Part shown: in pieces, positions 1-7,269 of the stretch
Position numbering within the stretch: the stretch's first letter is position 1
How the letters are laid out: each line of letters starts with the position of its first letter
Source: SM23-73-3 sp965369445
GTDB lineage: Bacteria; Zixibacteria; MSB-5A5; SM1-73
Reading direction: 5' to 3'
DNA: 14,569 nt
NCBI GenBank assembly: GCA_965369445.1
Contig: CBDUQU010000073.1
Location: 1-14,569 of the forward strand
The notes under the pieces: generated by a model
Told to the model about the DNA's origin: nothing
The model's input: the letters and a program-made list of their open reading frames with translations, nothing else
Database searches by the model: none
Made by a program: the position numbers and the translations under genes

Positions 1-547
1 CCAGGGGCAGATTTAGCTCTATTCTACTTTTATTCCTATCACCTCTCCTCAGCGAGTTACATGGATAAGGGATTATATGTATCTTTTCTTTAGGATACAC
101 CTTTTCCCACATCCGCTTATACCTTTCATCAAAACAGACGACAGCATCCCATTCGAATTTCCAAAAAATGGGATTTTCAGGTAATTTAATCTCATGGATC
201 ACATAAATAACTTTTGCCTTCTCTTTAATCTTCGGATATATTTTTATAAGTTCTTCGATAGGCATCCATTCTATTCTCTGGGGGATAAAAATATCATAGT
301 CTTTTTCTAAAAAAGGCTTTGGATCAAAAGTCCACTGGCCTGATGATGTGCCTTGAACATTACAACACCTGATAACATAATCCTCATCTTTTATGCCTTG
401 CAATGGTTTCACATCATTGAACGGTGCAAAGACCGTTAATTCATATTTTCTGGCAAGTTCCCTCCCCACAAGCTCTGCAAGGATAGAAGTTCCATCTGCA
501 GCGTTCCATTTAGAAAACATTGCTACTTTAGTAAGTTCTCTATCCAT
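1..547 (-). CDS. Glycosyltransferase, GT4-like, partial (cut by left window edge)
   Basis: An open frame runs from an ATG at 545-547 without a stop to base 1, giving about 182 N-terminal residues. It begins MDRELTKVAMFSKWNAADGT and aligns along its whole visible length with the next gene: both have a WNAA(D/N)G...AELVG motif near the start, a WDA(V/I)VCFD(E/Q)RYK segment, and an EKIH.I.YP segment. It is therefore a paralogous GT-B fold glycosyltransferase, probably acting on a cell-surface glycan or lipid acceptor in the cytosol; donor and acceptor cannot be read from sequence. The start is supported by an AGGAGA Shine-Dalgarno 7 nt upstream. It overlaps the stop of the upstream paralogue by 8 bp, so the two are probably translationally coupled. 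The C-terminal donor-binding half lies outside the window. Confidence 0.82.
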   Translation of the reverse strand, partial: MDRELTKVAMFSKWNAADGTSILAELVGRELARKYELTVFAPFNDVKPLQGIKDEDYVIRCCNVQGTSSGQWTFDPKPFLEKDYDIFIPQRIEWMPIEELIKIYPKIKEKAKVIYVIHEIKLPENPIFWKFEWDAVVCFDERYKRMWEKVYPKEKIHIIPYPCNSLRRGDRNKSRIELNLPL

Positions 548-1634
548 TCTCTTTTCTCCTTTTGTTGTCACGAGTCTTTATCAGCTCTTCAAACAATAAA
601 ACGAATCTTTTAGCGATATTTTCGGCGCTATGTTCTTTTAGGAAAGTTTTCACTTTATGGAGATCGAACTTACCCCCGAAGATGTCAATGAGTTTGGCTT
701 TCATGTCCTCGAAGTTTCGATATTTCACGATTTCGTCTCCATGCAGTTCCACGAAGTTTGACTCGTGAAACAGGACAGGGCAACCGGAACCCAGAACCTG
801 GCATACTGAGCTGGAGACGACTGCTTTATACTTCTGCGAGGATTCCCTGTGGATGAGCAACGCATCCGAAGCATGTAGGTAGGTATACAACTCATCTAAG
901 GGAAGTGACTTTACCTGAAGGTTTATGAAGTCGTATCTCTTTTTCGCTTGGTGCAATTCACCAACCTCACTCTCGGTATTGGCGACGATCACGTATCTAA
1001 GAGGATATTCTTTGGCTACGTCTTTTAAAGCGGGCAGGACAGATACAATATCTTTTGGTCTGAAGCCAAAGGAGAATACGATCTTTTCCTCCAGCGGGAG
1101 GCTCAGCTTCTCTCTCGCTTTTCCCTTATCACCAAGCTCGAGCGGATGGTAGGGATAGGAGATCATGTGAATTTTCTCAGCAGGAAAAGATTTGACCAGG
1201 TAGTCTTTGTATCTCTGGTCAAAACAGACAATAGCATCCCAGTCGAACTTATAGTAAAGAGGGTCTTCCGGGGCTTTGCCTTCGTGGACAACTTGAACGC
1301 TAATAGCTTTTCTCTTGATTTCAGGAAAGACCTCAAGCAATTTTTCCGCTGGCAACCTTTCTACATTTTGAGCAACAAAGACGTCGTATTCTTCTTTCAA
1401 AAGCGGGGAGGGATCAAAGTAGGTAGCCCGAGTGACTGGTATGACTTCGTCAACGCTAAAGTGCCTGATCACGAAACCCTCGTCCTTTTGAAGGGTAGGC
1501 CTGGCATCGGGGTGTTTTTTGGTGGAAAATATCCTGAGTTGGTGACCCAATTTCACCCAAGCCCCCCCCACCAACTCCGCATGAATGGAAGGCCCGTTAG
1601 CGGCATTCCAAAGACACATCATTCCTATTTTCAT
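540..1634 (-). CDS. Glycosyltransferase, GT4-like (GT-B fold)
   Basis: This 364-residue protein starts MKIGMMCLWNAANG, the beta-strand and glycine loop usual at the start of GT-B glycosyltransferases. The C-terminal half has YKAVVSSSVCQVLGSGCPVL followed by HESNFVELHGDEIV, matching the donor-nucleotide region of GT4-like enzymes, although a strict EX7E motif is not clear. There are no membrane segments or signal peptide, so it should act at the cytosolic face of the membrane. The likely role is transfer of a sugar from a nucleotide donor to a glycan or lipid; the substrate is unknown. ATG at 1634 has GGAG about 8 nt upstream. Its stop overlaps the start of a second, similar glycosyltransferase, so the two form an operon that arose by tandem duplication. 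An attC-like element lies just upstream, between this gene and the methyltransferase. Confidence 0.86.
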   Translation of the reverse strand: MKIGMMCLWNAANGPSIHAELVGGAWVKLGHQLRIFSTKKHPDARPTLQKDEGFVIRHFSVDEVIPVTRATYFDPSPLLKEEYDVFVAQNVERLPAEKLLEVFPEIKRKAISVQVVHEGKAPEDPLYYKFDWDAIVCFDQRYKDYLVKSFPAEKIHMISYPYHPLELGDKGKAREKLSLPLEEKIVFSFGFRPKDIVSVLPALKDVAKEYPLRYVIVANTESEVGELHQAKKRYDFINLQVKSLPLDELYTYLHASDALLIHRESSQKYKAVVSSSVCQVLGSGCPVLFHESNFVELHGDEIVKYRNFEDMKAKLIDIFGGKFDLHKVKTFLKEHSAENIAKRFVLLFEELIKTRDNKRRKENG

Positions 1635-1668
1635 CTTTCTTGCTCCGTATATTTTTTATGGGCATTTC

Positions 1669-1754
1669 GGCTAACGCTCCCAGCATATTTGAAGTTACGA
1701 TCAAAAGAGCAATTTAGGGTGAAGCGAAGCGCAACCAGATATGCTGTGTTAGAC
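1669..1754 (-). other. attC-like integron recombination site (candidate)
   Basis: An imperfect inverted repeat of 86 bp occupies the gap between the methyltransferase stop and the glycosyltransferase start. Read on the minus strand it opens with GTCTAAC, fitting the RYYYAAC core, and closes with AGCGTTAGCC, fitting GTTRRRY at all but one base. Inside this, an 8-bp inner arm (CAGCATAT and ATATGCTG) pairs perfectly, separated from the outer arms by unequal spacers of 1 and 5 nt. Outer box, asymmetric spacer and inner box are the architecture of attC sites, and the orientation agrees with attC sitting 3' of the cassette gene (the methyltransferase). A 60-codon open frame across it (1631-1813) looks like a translation of the repeat, not a gene. 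No integrase and no second attC are visible, so it could instead be another mobile palindromic repeat. Confidence 0.5.
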
Positions 1755-1787
1755 AAGGTGTGACGTAAGGTTAGCAAAACAACGAAT

Positions 1788-2567
1788 TCATCGGACATTT
1801 TTTCTAATGACAAGCATTATGTTCTCATCATGCCAAATGATATTATCCGGATTTTTGAAATGGTGAATAATATTTTCTTGAAATTTATTTAAAGCTTCTT
1901 CAAACTCTTTTTCACCATATAGGTAAAACGTAGAATAATGATGATGTGTGACTTGTGTTATGAGCCACTCTAATTTAGCCATTCGTTTATATCTGAAATA
2001 TTCAGTGGATTCTAATTTCAGAATTGGTATCTTCTCCAACATCTCTTCCAATTCGCTTAGTTCATAGAGCCGGTTTTCTTTTTTATGGAATTCAGGAAAA
2101 AATCTTCCCCAAATATTCCTCTTGTTTTGGCTTCGCAAACGAGTGTAGATAAACAAGTATCCATTATCTTTCAAGACTCGGGAAGCTTCTTTTAGAAAAT
2201 CTAAAAATGTGAAAAGATGGATGGAGTTGAAAGTGACTACAGCATCCAAGGCATTGGCTGCCAATGGCAACGCCCCCGCTCGTGCTCTTATTGCCCTGAA
2301 GTTTCTAATCTTGTGTTCCTTTAGATTCTTAGTAAGCTCCTTCAACATGTTCTCATTATCATCAGTGCAAGTGAGACAAAGTCTCTCTCTTAAATGATGG
2401 AATAACTCTATATCATATCTCCCCACTCCAGAACCGACATCTGCAGCTTCAATTTTGGTCAAATTTCGCAGTTTCCTTTTGATAGATAAAACTGGTTCCA
2501 AATCTGTGGTTCTTAAGTTTTTGTATTTGTGTGCGATTTGCGAAAAATGAGTATGAATTCCTGGCAT
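1788..2567 (-). CDS. Class I SAM-dependent methyltransferase
   Basis: The 259-residue protein has a Rossmann-type methyltransferase core: motif I AADVGSGVGRYD near residues 41-52, an acidic pair after strand 2 (CTDDNENML), ARAGALPLAANALDAVVTF for the motif II/III region and LKEASRVLKDNGYLFIYTR for post-III, as in the UbiE/Methyltransf_11 group. The C-terminal ~90 residues are lysine- and aromatic-rich and probably form the acceptor-binding cap; the acceptor is unknown. I prefer ATG at 2567, with GGGAGG 9 nt upstream; an in-frame GTG at 2618 would add 17 residues but has a poorly spaced Shine-Dalgarno. The gene stands alone, with 243 bp to the ketoacyl synthase and the attC-like element directly after it, so it may be a cassette gene. 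With the glycosyltransferases next door, glycan or lipid methylation is a reasonable but unproven guess. Confidence 0.85.
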   Translation of the reverse strand: MPGIHTHFSQIAHKYKNLRTTDLEPVLSIKRKLRNLTKIEAADVGSGVGRYDIELFHHLRERLCLTCTDDNENMLKELTKNLKEHKIRNFRAIRARAGALPLAANALDAVVTFNSIHLFTFLDFLKEASRVLKDNGYLFIYTRLRSQNKRNIWGRFFPEFHKKENRLYELSELEEMLEKIPILKLESTEYFRYKRMAKLEWLITQVTHHHYSTFYLYGEKEFEEALNKFQENIIHHFKNPDNIIWHDENIMLVIRKNVR

Positions 2568-2810
2568 AATCAGAGCCCTCCCTTGATGTCTAATAAGGCT
2601 TTCCAACTCATTGCCCACCCTGGTGATCTGTCCTCTAACATTCCGCGGCTAAAAGAAGTTGCCCACTAAGTAATTTGTGGGGAAATCTTTCCTGCCTGTC
2701 GGCAAACAGGGATTCTCCTTTTATCCGCTGTCATACCCAGTTGGGCAGTAATCAAATCATTGTCTCAAAAGAAGCTTATGGAACATTAAAACTAAATAAA
2801 ATCAAAAAAG

Positions 2811-3899
2811 TCATGGCATTCTGTATACCATAGAGTTTATGTTCATACCTGCCCCTACAGAAGCAAACACCACAACATCGCCCTTTTTCAACCCGTGGTT
2901 ATCAAGCTTTCCTTTGAGCAACAGGTCAAGTAAGGTGGGCAGAGTTGCCACCGAGCTGTTTCCCAGCCAGGATATAATCATGGGCATGACATAGGGCGGC
3001 ACTTCCTTCACCCCGTATAACCTGAACAAACGCTTTAATATTGCCTCATCCATCTTTGCGTTCGCCTGGTGTAGAAGGACCTTGTTTACGTCACCCAGGG
3101 ATAATCCTGCTTTGACAAGACTCTCCCTGACAACAAGCGGAACTGTCCTCAAAGCATACTCATACAGCTTATGACCATCCATCTTAAGGAACAATTCATT
3201 GCCTCGGTAATCGGGGTCGTATGATTTGCCCATCCGCAGCATATATGTCTGCTCAAGGGCATCTGACCTCGCAGCATGAGAGAGTATTCCGATCCCGCTG
3301 TTGTCGGGACTTCTCATCGCCTCGACTATTGTAGCTCCGGCCCCGTCGGCATAGATCATACTGTCCCGGTCATGAGGGTCTGAAACCCTGGAGAGAACCT
3401 CTGCTCCTATAACAAGAGTTCTCTTGGCATCACCTGATTTGAGATAACAATCAGACTGTATCATTCCCTGCAGCCAGGCGGGACAGCCAAAGACAAGATC
3501 ATAAGCTATGGTTTTTGGATTTTGTACCGCCAGTTTTTGCTTTACCCTGGCCGCAAGGCTTGGTACAAAATCAGACCTCTTGTTATGTGGTGACACGTCA
3601 CCGAAGTTGTGAGCGACGATTATGTAGTCAAGGCTCTCCTTGTCAATCTTGGATGATTCCAGGGCATCCTTTGCTGCGAGAAAAGAGATATCGGAGGTAA
3701 CCAGGTCATCTGTGACATACCTCCTTTCTGCAATACCTGTTATTTTTCCAAATTTCTCTATGATCTCATCATTGGCCTTGTCTAATTTCTTCCCATCCGA
3801 ATCATAGAACTCATTTGAAAGAAAATTCTCGTTACGAACCCTTCTTGTGGGTACATAACTGCCGGTTCCAATAATAATGGAATAAATATTTTTGTTCAT
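2811..3899 (-). CDS. 3-oxoacyl-ACP synthase III family protein (KAS III, FabH-like)
   Basis: This is a thiolase-fold condensing enzyme that would extend an acyl-CoA primer with malonyl-ACP or make a related C-C or C-O bond. The KAS III triad is visible: Cys139 in DLVFGCPAW, His277 in LLHQANAKMD and Asn314 in SWLGNSSVATLP. Residues 52-61 carry KITGIAERRY and the C-terminus ends GDVVVFASVGAGMN, both standard. At 362 residues it is about 40 longer than E. coli FabH, mainly through an insert near residues 28-50 that precedes the first conserved block. The start at 3899 has AGGA 5 nt upstream; an in-frame start at 3986 would add an unconserved 29-residue extension. No other fatty-acid genes flank it, so it may make a specialised lipid or secondary metabolite starter; primary fatty-acid initiation is the alternative. 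Confidence 0.9.
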   Translation of the reverse strand: MNKNIYSIIIGTGSYVPTRRVRNENFLSNEFYDSDGKKLDKANDEIIEKFGKITGIAERRYVTDDLVTSDISFLAAKDALESSKIDKESLDYIIVAHNFGDVSPHNKRSDFVPSLAARVKQKLAVQNPKTIAYDLVFGCPAWLQGMIQSDCYLKSGDAKRTLVIGAEVLSRVSDPHDRDSMIYADGAGATIVEAMRSPDNSGIGILSHAARSDALEQTYMLRMGKSYDPDYRGNELFLKMDGHKLYEYALRTVPLVVRESLVKAGLSLGDVNKVLLHQANAKMDEAILKRLFRLYGVKEVPPYVMPMIISWLGNSSVATLPTLLDLLLKGKLDNHGLKKGDVVVFASVGAGMNINSMVYRMP

Positions 3900-3981
3900 G
3901 GCGTCCTGTTTGAAATAATCATGTGAATTGCACAATGGCGTATAATAGGGTTTGCGAACTTTTGGTCCTGTTGTCTCGTTC

Positions 3982-4020
3982 GTCACGGACGCCCTTCAGG
4001 ATGAACCCTCGTCCGTGATG
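3982..4020. repeat. Inverted repeat between guaB and the KAS III gene
   Basis: The arms TCACGGACG (3983-3991) and CGTCCGTGA (about 4010-4018) are perfectly complementary around an 18-nt loop. There is no T-run on either side, so a standard intrinsic terminator is not supported. It may be a transcript-stabilising hairpin, a rho-associated 3' end for guaB or a small dispersed palindrome. A related TCCGTCACGG palindrome lies nearby at about 4043-4052. Confidence 0.5.
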
Positions 4021-4075
4021 GATTAGGATGATCCAACAGGGTTCCGTCACGGGCAAACGTTTGTCGGCGGGAGAC

Positions 4076-5554
4076 CTACTGAAAACCCTGGCTTATCTGA
4101 TAATTGGGAGCCTCTTTGGTGATGATCACGTCGTGAGGATGGCTCTCTCTCAAGCCAGCGTAAGTGATGACCATAAACTGCGCTTTCTCGGAAAGCTCTT
4201 TTATGGTCCTTGCACCGCAAATTCCCATGCCCGCCCTCAATCCCCCCACCAGTTGGTAGACTGATTCAGAAAGATTGCCCTTGTAGGGAACGCGGCCTTC
4301 TATCCCTTCCGGCACCAGCTTTTTTGCCTGCAGTTGATGCTCCTGGAAGTATCTTTCCCTGCCTCCCTTTTTCATCGCCTCGATAGAACCCATGCCCCGA
4401 TAGAGCTTGAAGGTTCTTCCTTCAAACAGTATGGTCTCTCCGGGGCTCTCCTCGGTACCGGCGAAGATGCTCCCGATCATGGCCACGGCTGCACCGGCCG
4501 CCAGGGCCTTGGCCACGTCACCGGAATATCTTATTCCCCCATCCGCAATGACCGGCACGTCATGCTTTGAGGCAGCCTCGGCGCAGTCCAGTATGGCGGT
4601 AATCTGGGGCACACCTGCTCCAATCACCACCCTGGTGGTGCAAATTGAGCCAGGACCAACCCCCACCTTGACGCAATCGGCTCCCACCCGGATTAAATCC
4701 TCGGTTCCTTCCCTGGTGGCCACGTTGCCCGCTGCCAGAGGAACTTCCGGGAATTTGTTCTTGATCTTCTTGACAGAGTCCATCACCCCTCTGGAATGCC
4801 CGTGAGAGGAGTCGATTACCAGAAGGTCCACTCCCGCATCCACCAAAGCAGAAGCCCGGGCCATCGTATCCTTGGCCACGCCCACAGCCGCGCCCACTCT
4901 GAGCCTGCCCCGTGAGTCCTTACAGGAGTTGGGATACTGGATATCCTTCATGATGTCCTTGACCGTGATCATCCCCTTGAGGTTTCTCTTTTTGTCCACG
5001 ATAAGGAGCTTTTCGATTCTGTTTTTGTGCAGAATCTCCTTGGCCTGCTCCAAGTCGGTTCCTTCCGGAACGGTGATCAAGTTTCTCTTGGTCATCACGT
5101 CGCCGATCTTTTTGCTGAAGTCCTTCTGGAATCTCAGATCACGATTGGTCAAAATGCCCAGGAGTTTCCCTTTTTTGGTGACCGGGATGCCGGAGATGGA
5201 GAATTTTCTCATTACCTCCAGGGCTTCCCCGATGGTTCTGTCCGGAGGCAGGGTGACCGGGTCGACGATCATGCCGCTTTCCGATCTTTTGACCTTGTCC
5301 ACCTCGGAGGCTTGCTTGGCGATGCTCATATTTTTGTGAATCACGCCGATGCCTCCCTCGCGCGCTAAGGCAATGGCCAGGTTGGATTCGGTGACCGTGT
5401 CCATGGCCGCACTCAGGATGGGAATGTTCAGCTTAATCCCTTTGGTGAGGTGGGTGGTAACGTCCGTATCTTTGGGAAGCACGTCGGATTTTTGAGGGAT
5501 AAGAAGAACATCGTCAAAGGTTAAGCCTGGTTTCTCTCTTATCTTGGCTTTCAT
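4076..5554 (-). CDS. guaB: Inosine-5'-monophosphate dehydrogenase (IMPDH)
   Basis: It oxidises IMP to XMP with NAD+, the committed step of GMP synthesis, in the cytosol. At 492 residues it is the usual bacterial length. The N-terminus has LTFDDVLLIPQ and the substrate strand ILSAAMDTVTE; two CBS domains occupy roughly 95-205. The catalytic loop GVGPGSICTTR places the nucleophile at Cys305; IADGGIRYSGD (Asp338), YRGMGSIEAM, and ERYFQE with the following EGRVPYKG complete the active site and mobile flap. I place the start at 5554, giving MKAKIREKPGLTFDD, with GAGG a few bases upstream; the longer frame to 5701 merely reads back through the upstream gene. It follows the zinc-ribbon gene with a 26-bp gap, so the two are probably co-transcribed. 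Confidence 0.98.
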   Translation of the reverse strand: MKAKIREKPGLTFDDVLLIPQKSDVLPKDTDVTTHLTKGIKLNIPILSAAMDTVTESNLAIALAREGGIGVIHKNMSIAKQASEVDKVKRSESGMIVDPVTLPPDRTIGEALEVMRKFSISGIPVTKKGKLLGILTNRDLRFQKDFSKKIGDVMTKRNLITVPEGTDLEQAKEILHKNRIEKLLIVDKKRNLKGMITVKDIMKDIQYPNSCKDSRGRLRVGAAVGVAKDTMARASALVDAGVDLLVIDSSHGHSRGVMDSVKKIKNKFPEVPLAAGNVATREGTEDLIRVGADCVKVGVGPGSICTTRVVIGAGVPQITAILDCAEAASKHDVPVIADGGIRYSGDVAKALAAGAAVAMIGSIFAGTEESPGETILFEGRTFKLYRGMGSIEAMKKGGRERYFQEHQLQAKKLVPEGIEGRVPYKGNLSESVYQLVGGLRAGMGICGARTIKELSEKAQFMVITYAGLRESHPHDVIITKEAPNYQISQGFQ

Positions 5555-5580
5555 TCTGCCTCGCTTCTTTTTGGACTGAA

Positions 5581-6300
5581 TCATCCAGAGTGCTCGTTCC
5601 AGAGCAATATCCTTCCACAGTTGTCGCAGGTATAGACCCTCTCCCCTTTTCTTATCTCCTGGATGATCTGGGGGGGCACGCCCTTGTAGCAGGCTCCGCA
5701 AGCTCTCTTCCTTATAGCAACCACCACCTGATTACCTCTTCCCTTCCTGACCCTCTCATAGGTGGCCAGAAGCCTCTTGTCGATCCTCACCGTGATGTTT
5801 TTCCTGTTCCCCTCCTTGATCTTGATCTTGTCATCGATGGAACCGAGCTCCTCTCGCAGGTGTACCAGTTCATCCTCGTTCCCCTTTTCTATCTCCTCCA
5901 ATTTCCCCTTGTATTCCTTTATCTTTTCTTTCAGATCATCGATTTGTGTGAGGGCTTTTAGAATCTCCTCCTCGATTTCGGAGATCCTCACCTTTCGGTT
6001 GGCTATCTCGTTGGTTATGGCGTCGTATTCCTTGTTGGTCTTGATGATCATCATCTGCTTCTGGAGTTTGGCCAGCTCCTGATTGAGGGTGGTTAGCTCC
6101 AGGTCCAGCCTGTTATTAAGCAGGTTCTGCTCGGTGAGCTCTTTTTCGGAAGCCTCCAGCGCTGTTCTTGTATCCGCGATCTCGTGCTCCAGATTGTTTA
6201 TCATCTCGGGGAGATAATCCTTTGAACGATCCAGCTCCCCCAAATCGTAGTCAACGCTTTGGAGCCTGAGAAGCATTTCCATTTCTTTTTCGATAGCCAT
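5581..6300 (-). CDS. Coiled-coil protein with C-terminal C4 zinc ribbon (DUF164/CdsZ-like)
   Basis: This 239-residue protein has a long, charged helical coiled coil (about residues 1-165) of the MAIEKEMEMLLRLQSVDYDL type, a short basic linker, and a C-terminal zinc ribbon with CGAC (Cys201, Cys204) and CDNC (Cys225, Cys228). This is the layout of the DUF164 zinc-ribbon family common in bacteria, with similarity to proteins proposed to act in nucleic-acid or secretion contexts; the exact function is not established. It is probably cytosolic, with no signal or membrane segment. The ATG at 6300 has AAGGAGAG 7 nt upstream. An intrinsic terminator ends only about 19 bp before this start, leaving little room for a separate promoter. 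guaB follows after 26 bp, suggesting co-expression. Confidence 0.9.
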   Translation of the reverse strand: MAIEKEMEMLLRLQSVDYDLGELDRSKDYLPEMINNLEHEIADTRTALEASEKELTEQNLLNNRLDLELTTLNQELAKLQKQMMIIKTNKEYDAITNEIANRKVRISEIEEEILKALTQIDDLKEKIKEYKGKLEEIEKGNEDELVHLREELGSIDDKIKIKEGNRKNITVRIDKRLLATYERVRKGRGNQVVVAIRKRACGACYKGVPPQIIQEIRKGERVYTCDNCGRILLWNEHSG

Positions 6301-6318
6301 TACAACTCTCCTTGGTAT

Positions 6319-6354
6319 AAAAACGAAAAAGTGCACAACTTAGTTGTGCACTTT
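6319..6354 (-). terminator. Intrinsic terminator, or attenuator, upstream of the zinc-ribbon gene
   Basis: Read on the minus strand, a perfect 12-bp stem (AAAGTGCACAAC and GTTGTGCACTTT) with a TAA loop is followed by TTTTTCGTTTTT, the hallmark of a Rho-independent terminator. It lies downstream of tRNA-Val and ends about 19 bp before the ATG of the zinc-ribbon gene. It may end the tRNA transcript, or partial read-through may feed the downstream genes. The palindrome could also serve as an operator. Confidence 0.88.
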
Positions 6355-6445
6355 ACGATCCGCTTCTTCTTTCCTCTATCTTCAAACAGCTTGGGAATCG
6401 TTTTTTCAAATAGTCGTTGCCCCCGTAGGACACTTCCTTCTCCAT
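6353..6445 (-). CDS. Possible 30-codon leader ORF (uncertain)
   Basis: A 30-codon frame (MEKEVSYGGNDYLKKRFPSC and 10 more residues) begins with ATG at 6445, has GAGGAG 5 nt upstream, and stops at TAA exactly at the first bases of the terminator stem. No family is recognised and it could be chance, since another frame is also open here. If translated, a ribosome finishing at this stop would cover the 5' arm of the hairpin. Confidence 0.22.
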   Translation of the reverse strand: MEKEVSYGGNDYLKKRFPSCLKIEERRSGS

Positions 6446-6507
6446 CAAGTCTCCTCAGGGCTAAAATGTCTCATCTCAATTTCACCAGCCACTTTGAAAT
6501 CCCTTCA

Positions 6508-6584
6508 TGGTGGGCAATACTGGATTCGAACCAGTGACCTTTCGGATGTGAACCGAACGCTCTAACCAACTGAGCTAATCGCCC
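6508..6584 (-). tRNA. tRNA-Val(CAC): tRNA-Val (anticodon CAC)
   Basis: This is a complete 77-nt cloverleaf. The acceptor stem GGGCGAT pairs with ATTGCCC (one G-T pair), the D-loop reads TTAGCTCAGTTGGTTAGAGC, and the anticodon stem TTCGG/CCGAA encloses the loop TTCACAT with anticodon CAC, decoding GUG valine. The T-arm is CTGGTTCGAATCCAG. The discriminator A is followed by an encoded CCA. A sigma-70 promoter lies upstream at 6638-6666. Confidence 0.97.
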
Positions 6585-6637
6585 ATTGAGTCATCGGGCC
6601 CGAGTCTAACCACAATCCTCAGACTCTGTAAACTTTA

Positions 6638-6666
6638 AGTATACGATTTTATTTCCCGTTTGTCAA
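6638..6666 (-). promoter_or_regulatory. Sigma-70 promoter for tRNA-Val
   Basis: Minus-strand TTGACA (6661-6666) and TATACT (6638-6643) are spaced by exactly 17 bp, with AT-rich DNA further upstream. Transcription would start near 6631. The leader before the tRNA contains GAGTCT...AGACTC arms that could form a small hairpin. Confidence 0.88.
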
Positions 6667-6714
6667 TACCCCTAATATCTTTCAAGCAAAAAATTTTTCA
6701 TCCGTTGGCGCTCT

Positions 6715-6924
6715 TCACTCCTTCACCAGTAGTACGTTGATCGCCTTTACCACGACCTTGACCGTGTCGCCTTCCTTAATACCTAAATCATCCAGCGAGT
6801 CTATGGTCATTACCGAGCTCATTTTCGAACCGGCTGGAATCTCCAGCTTAACCTGGCACATCATGGTCCCCTTTTTAATCTCGGTCACCTTGCCGGTCAA
6901 CTGATTTCTTGCTCCATACTTCAT
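6715..6924 (-). CDS. mop: Molybdenum-pterin/molybdate-binding protein (Mop, TOBE domain)
   Basis: A 69-residue single TOBE domain protein of the molbindin type, which oligomerises and binds molybdate (or tungstate) in the cytosol for storage or homeostasis. The sequence MKYGARNQLTGKVTEIKKGT, the central SVMTIDSLDDLGIKEGDTV and the terminal VKAINVLLVKE are typical, and the length is that of a one-domain Mop protein. ATG at 6924 has a very strong AAGGAGG 7 nt upstream. No molybdate transporter or molybdoenzyme is adjacent. I see no clear promoter in the upstream 100 bp and no molybdenum-cofactor riboswitch. Confidence 0.9.
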   Translation of the reverse strand: MKYGARNQLTGKVTEIKKGTMMCQVKLEIPAGSKMSSVMTIDSLDDLGIKEGDTVKVVVKAINVLLVKE

Positions 6925-7040
6925 GGCACAGCCTCCTTTTGAAGAAGCAGGTTAGATGTTCAGAACACAAAGCAGAAACCTCTCCATCCATAAACATACA
7001 TGCAAAACGGGGTTTTTCATACAAAAAAATCCGAAGAACC

Positions 7041-7148
7041 GTTTGTGGAGTGTGAAGGTTTACCTTGACCTGGGGTTACCGATGCCAGTCGGCTTCGGGA
7101 ATTCCCCCGCCTTTGGCGGGATCTTCGGACTATTCCCGAAGAATCGGA
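7041..7148. repeat. 108-bp structured repeat, copy 1
   Basis: This copy aligns without gaps to 7162-7269, differing at 14 of 108 positions. It contains CTTCGGGAAT (7093-7102) and ATTCCCGAAG (7132-7141) as 10-bp complementary arms around an inner CCCGCC-TTT-GGCGGG hairpin (7106-7120), and the motif AAGGTTTACCTT, which is itself palindromic. The region between mop and the accessory module has no intact gene, and these repeats account for most of it. Confidence 0.85.
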
Positions 7149-7161
7149 CATCCTGAGAAGG

Positions 7162-7269
7162 GTTTGTGGAGTGTCAAGGTTTACCTTGACCTGGAGTCGA
7201 CGGTGTCGGTCGACTTCGGGAATTCGCCCGCCTTTGGCGGGATATTGAGACTATTCCCGAAGCATCGGA
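7162..7269. repeat. 108-bp structured repeat, copy 2 (abuts truncated gene)
   Basis: The second copy, offset by 121 bp from copy 1. It keeps the CTTCGGGAAT/ATTCCCGAAG arms and CCCGCCTTTGGCGGG hairpin. It also has a perfect TCAAGG-TTTA-CCTTGA hairpin and a 7-bp AGTCGAC/GTCGACT stem that copy 1 lacks. Its right end, at 7269, is where similarity of the adjacent protein fragment ends, so the repeat probably marks the breakpoint. No transposase is visible, so it would be a non-autonomous or REP-like element. Confidence 0.85.

Noticed and set aside
1631..1813. A 60-codon minus-strand ORF
   Set aside because: It is translated across the attC-like inverted repeat and overlaps the methyltransferase end; no ribosome site and no protein family.
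2619..2810. A second attC upstream of the methyltransferase, suggested by GTTAGAG and GCCCAAC on the minus strand
   Set aside because: The two cores are not complementary and no inner paired box lies between them. The CCTGT/ACAGG palindrome at 2695-2710 is a short repeat only.
7041..7269. CRISPR array
   Set aside because: Only two 108-bp units with a 13-bp gap and internal hairpins; no short direct repeats with unique spacers and no cas genes.
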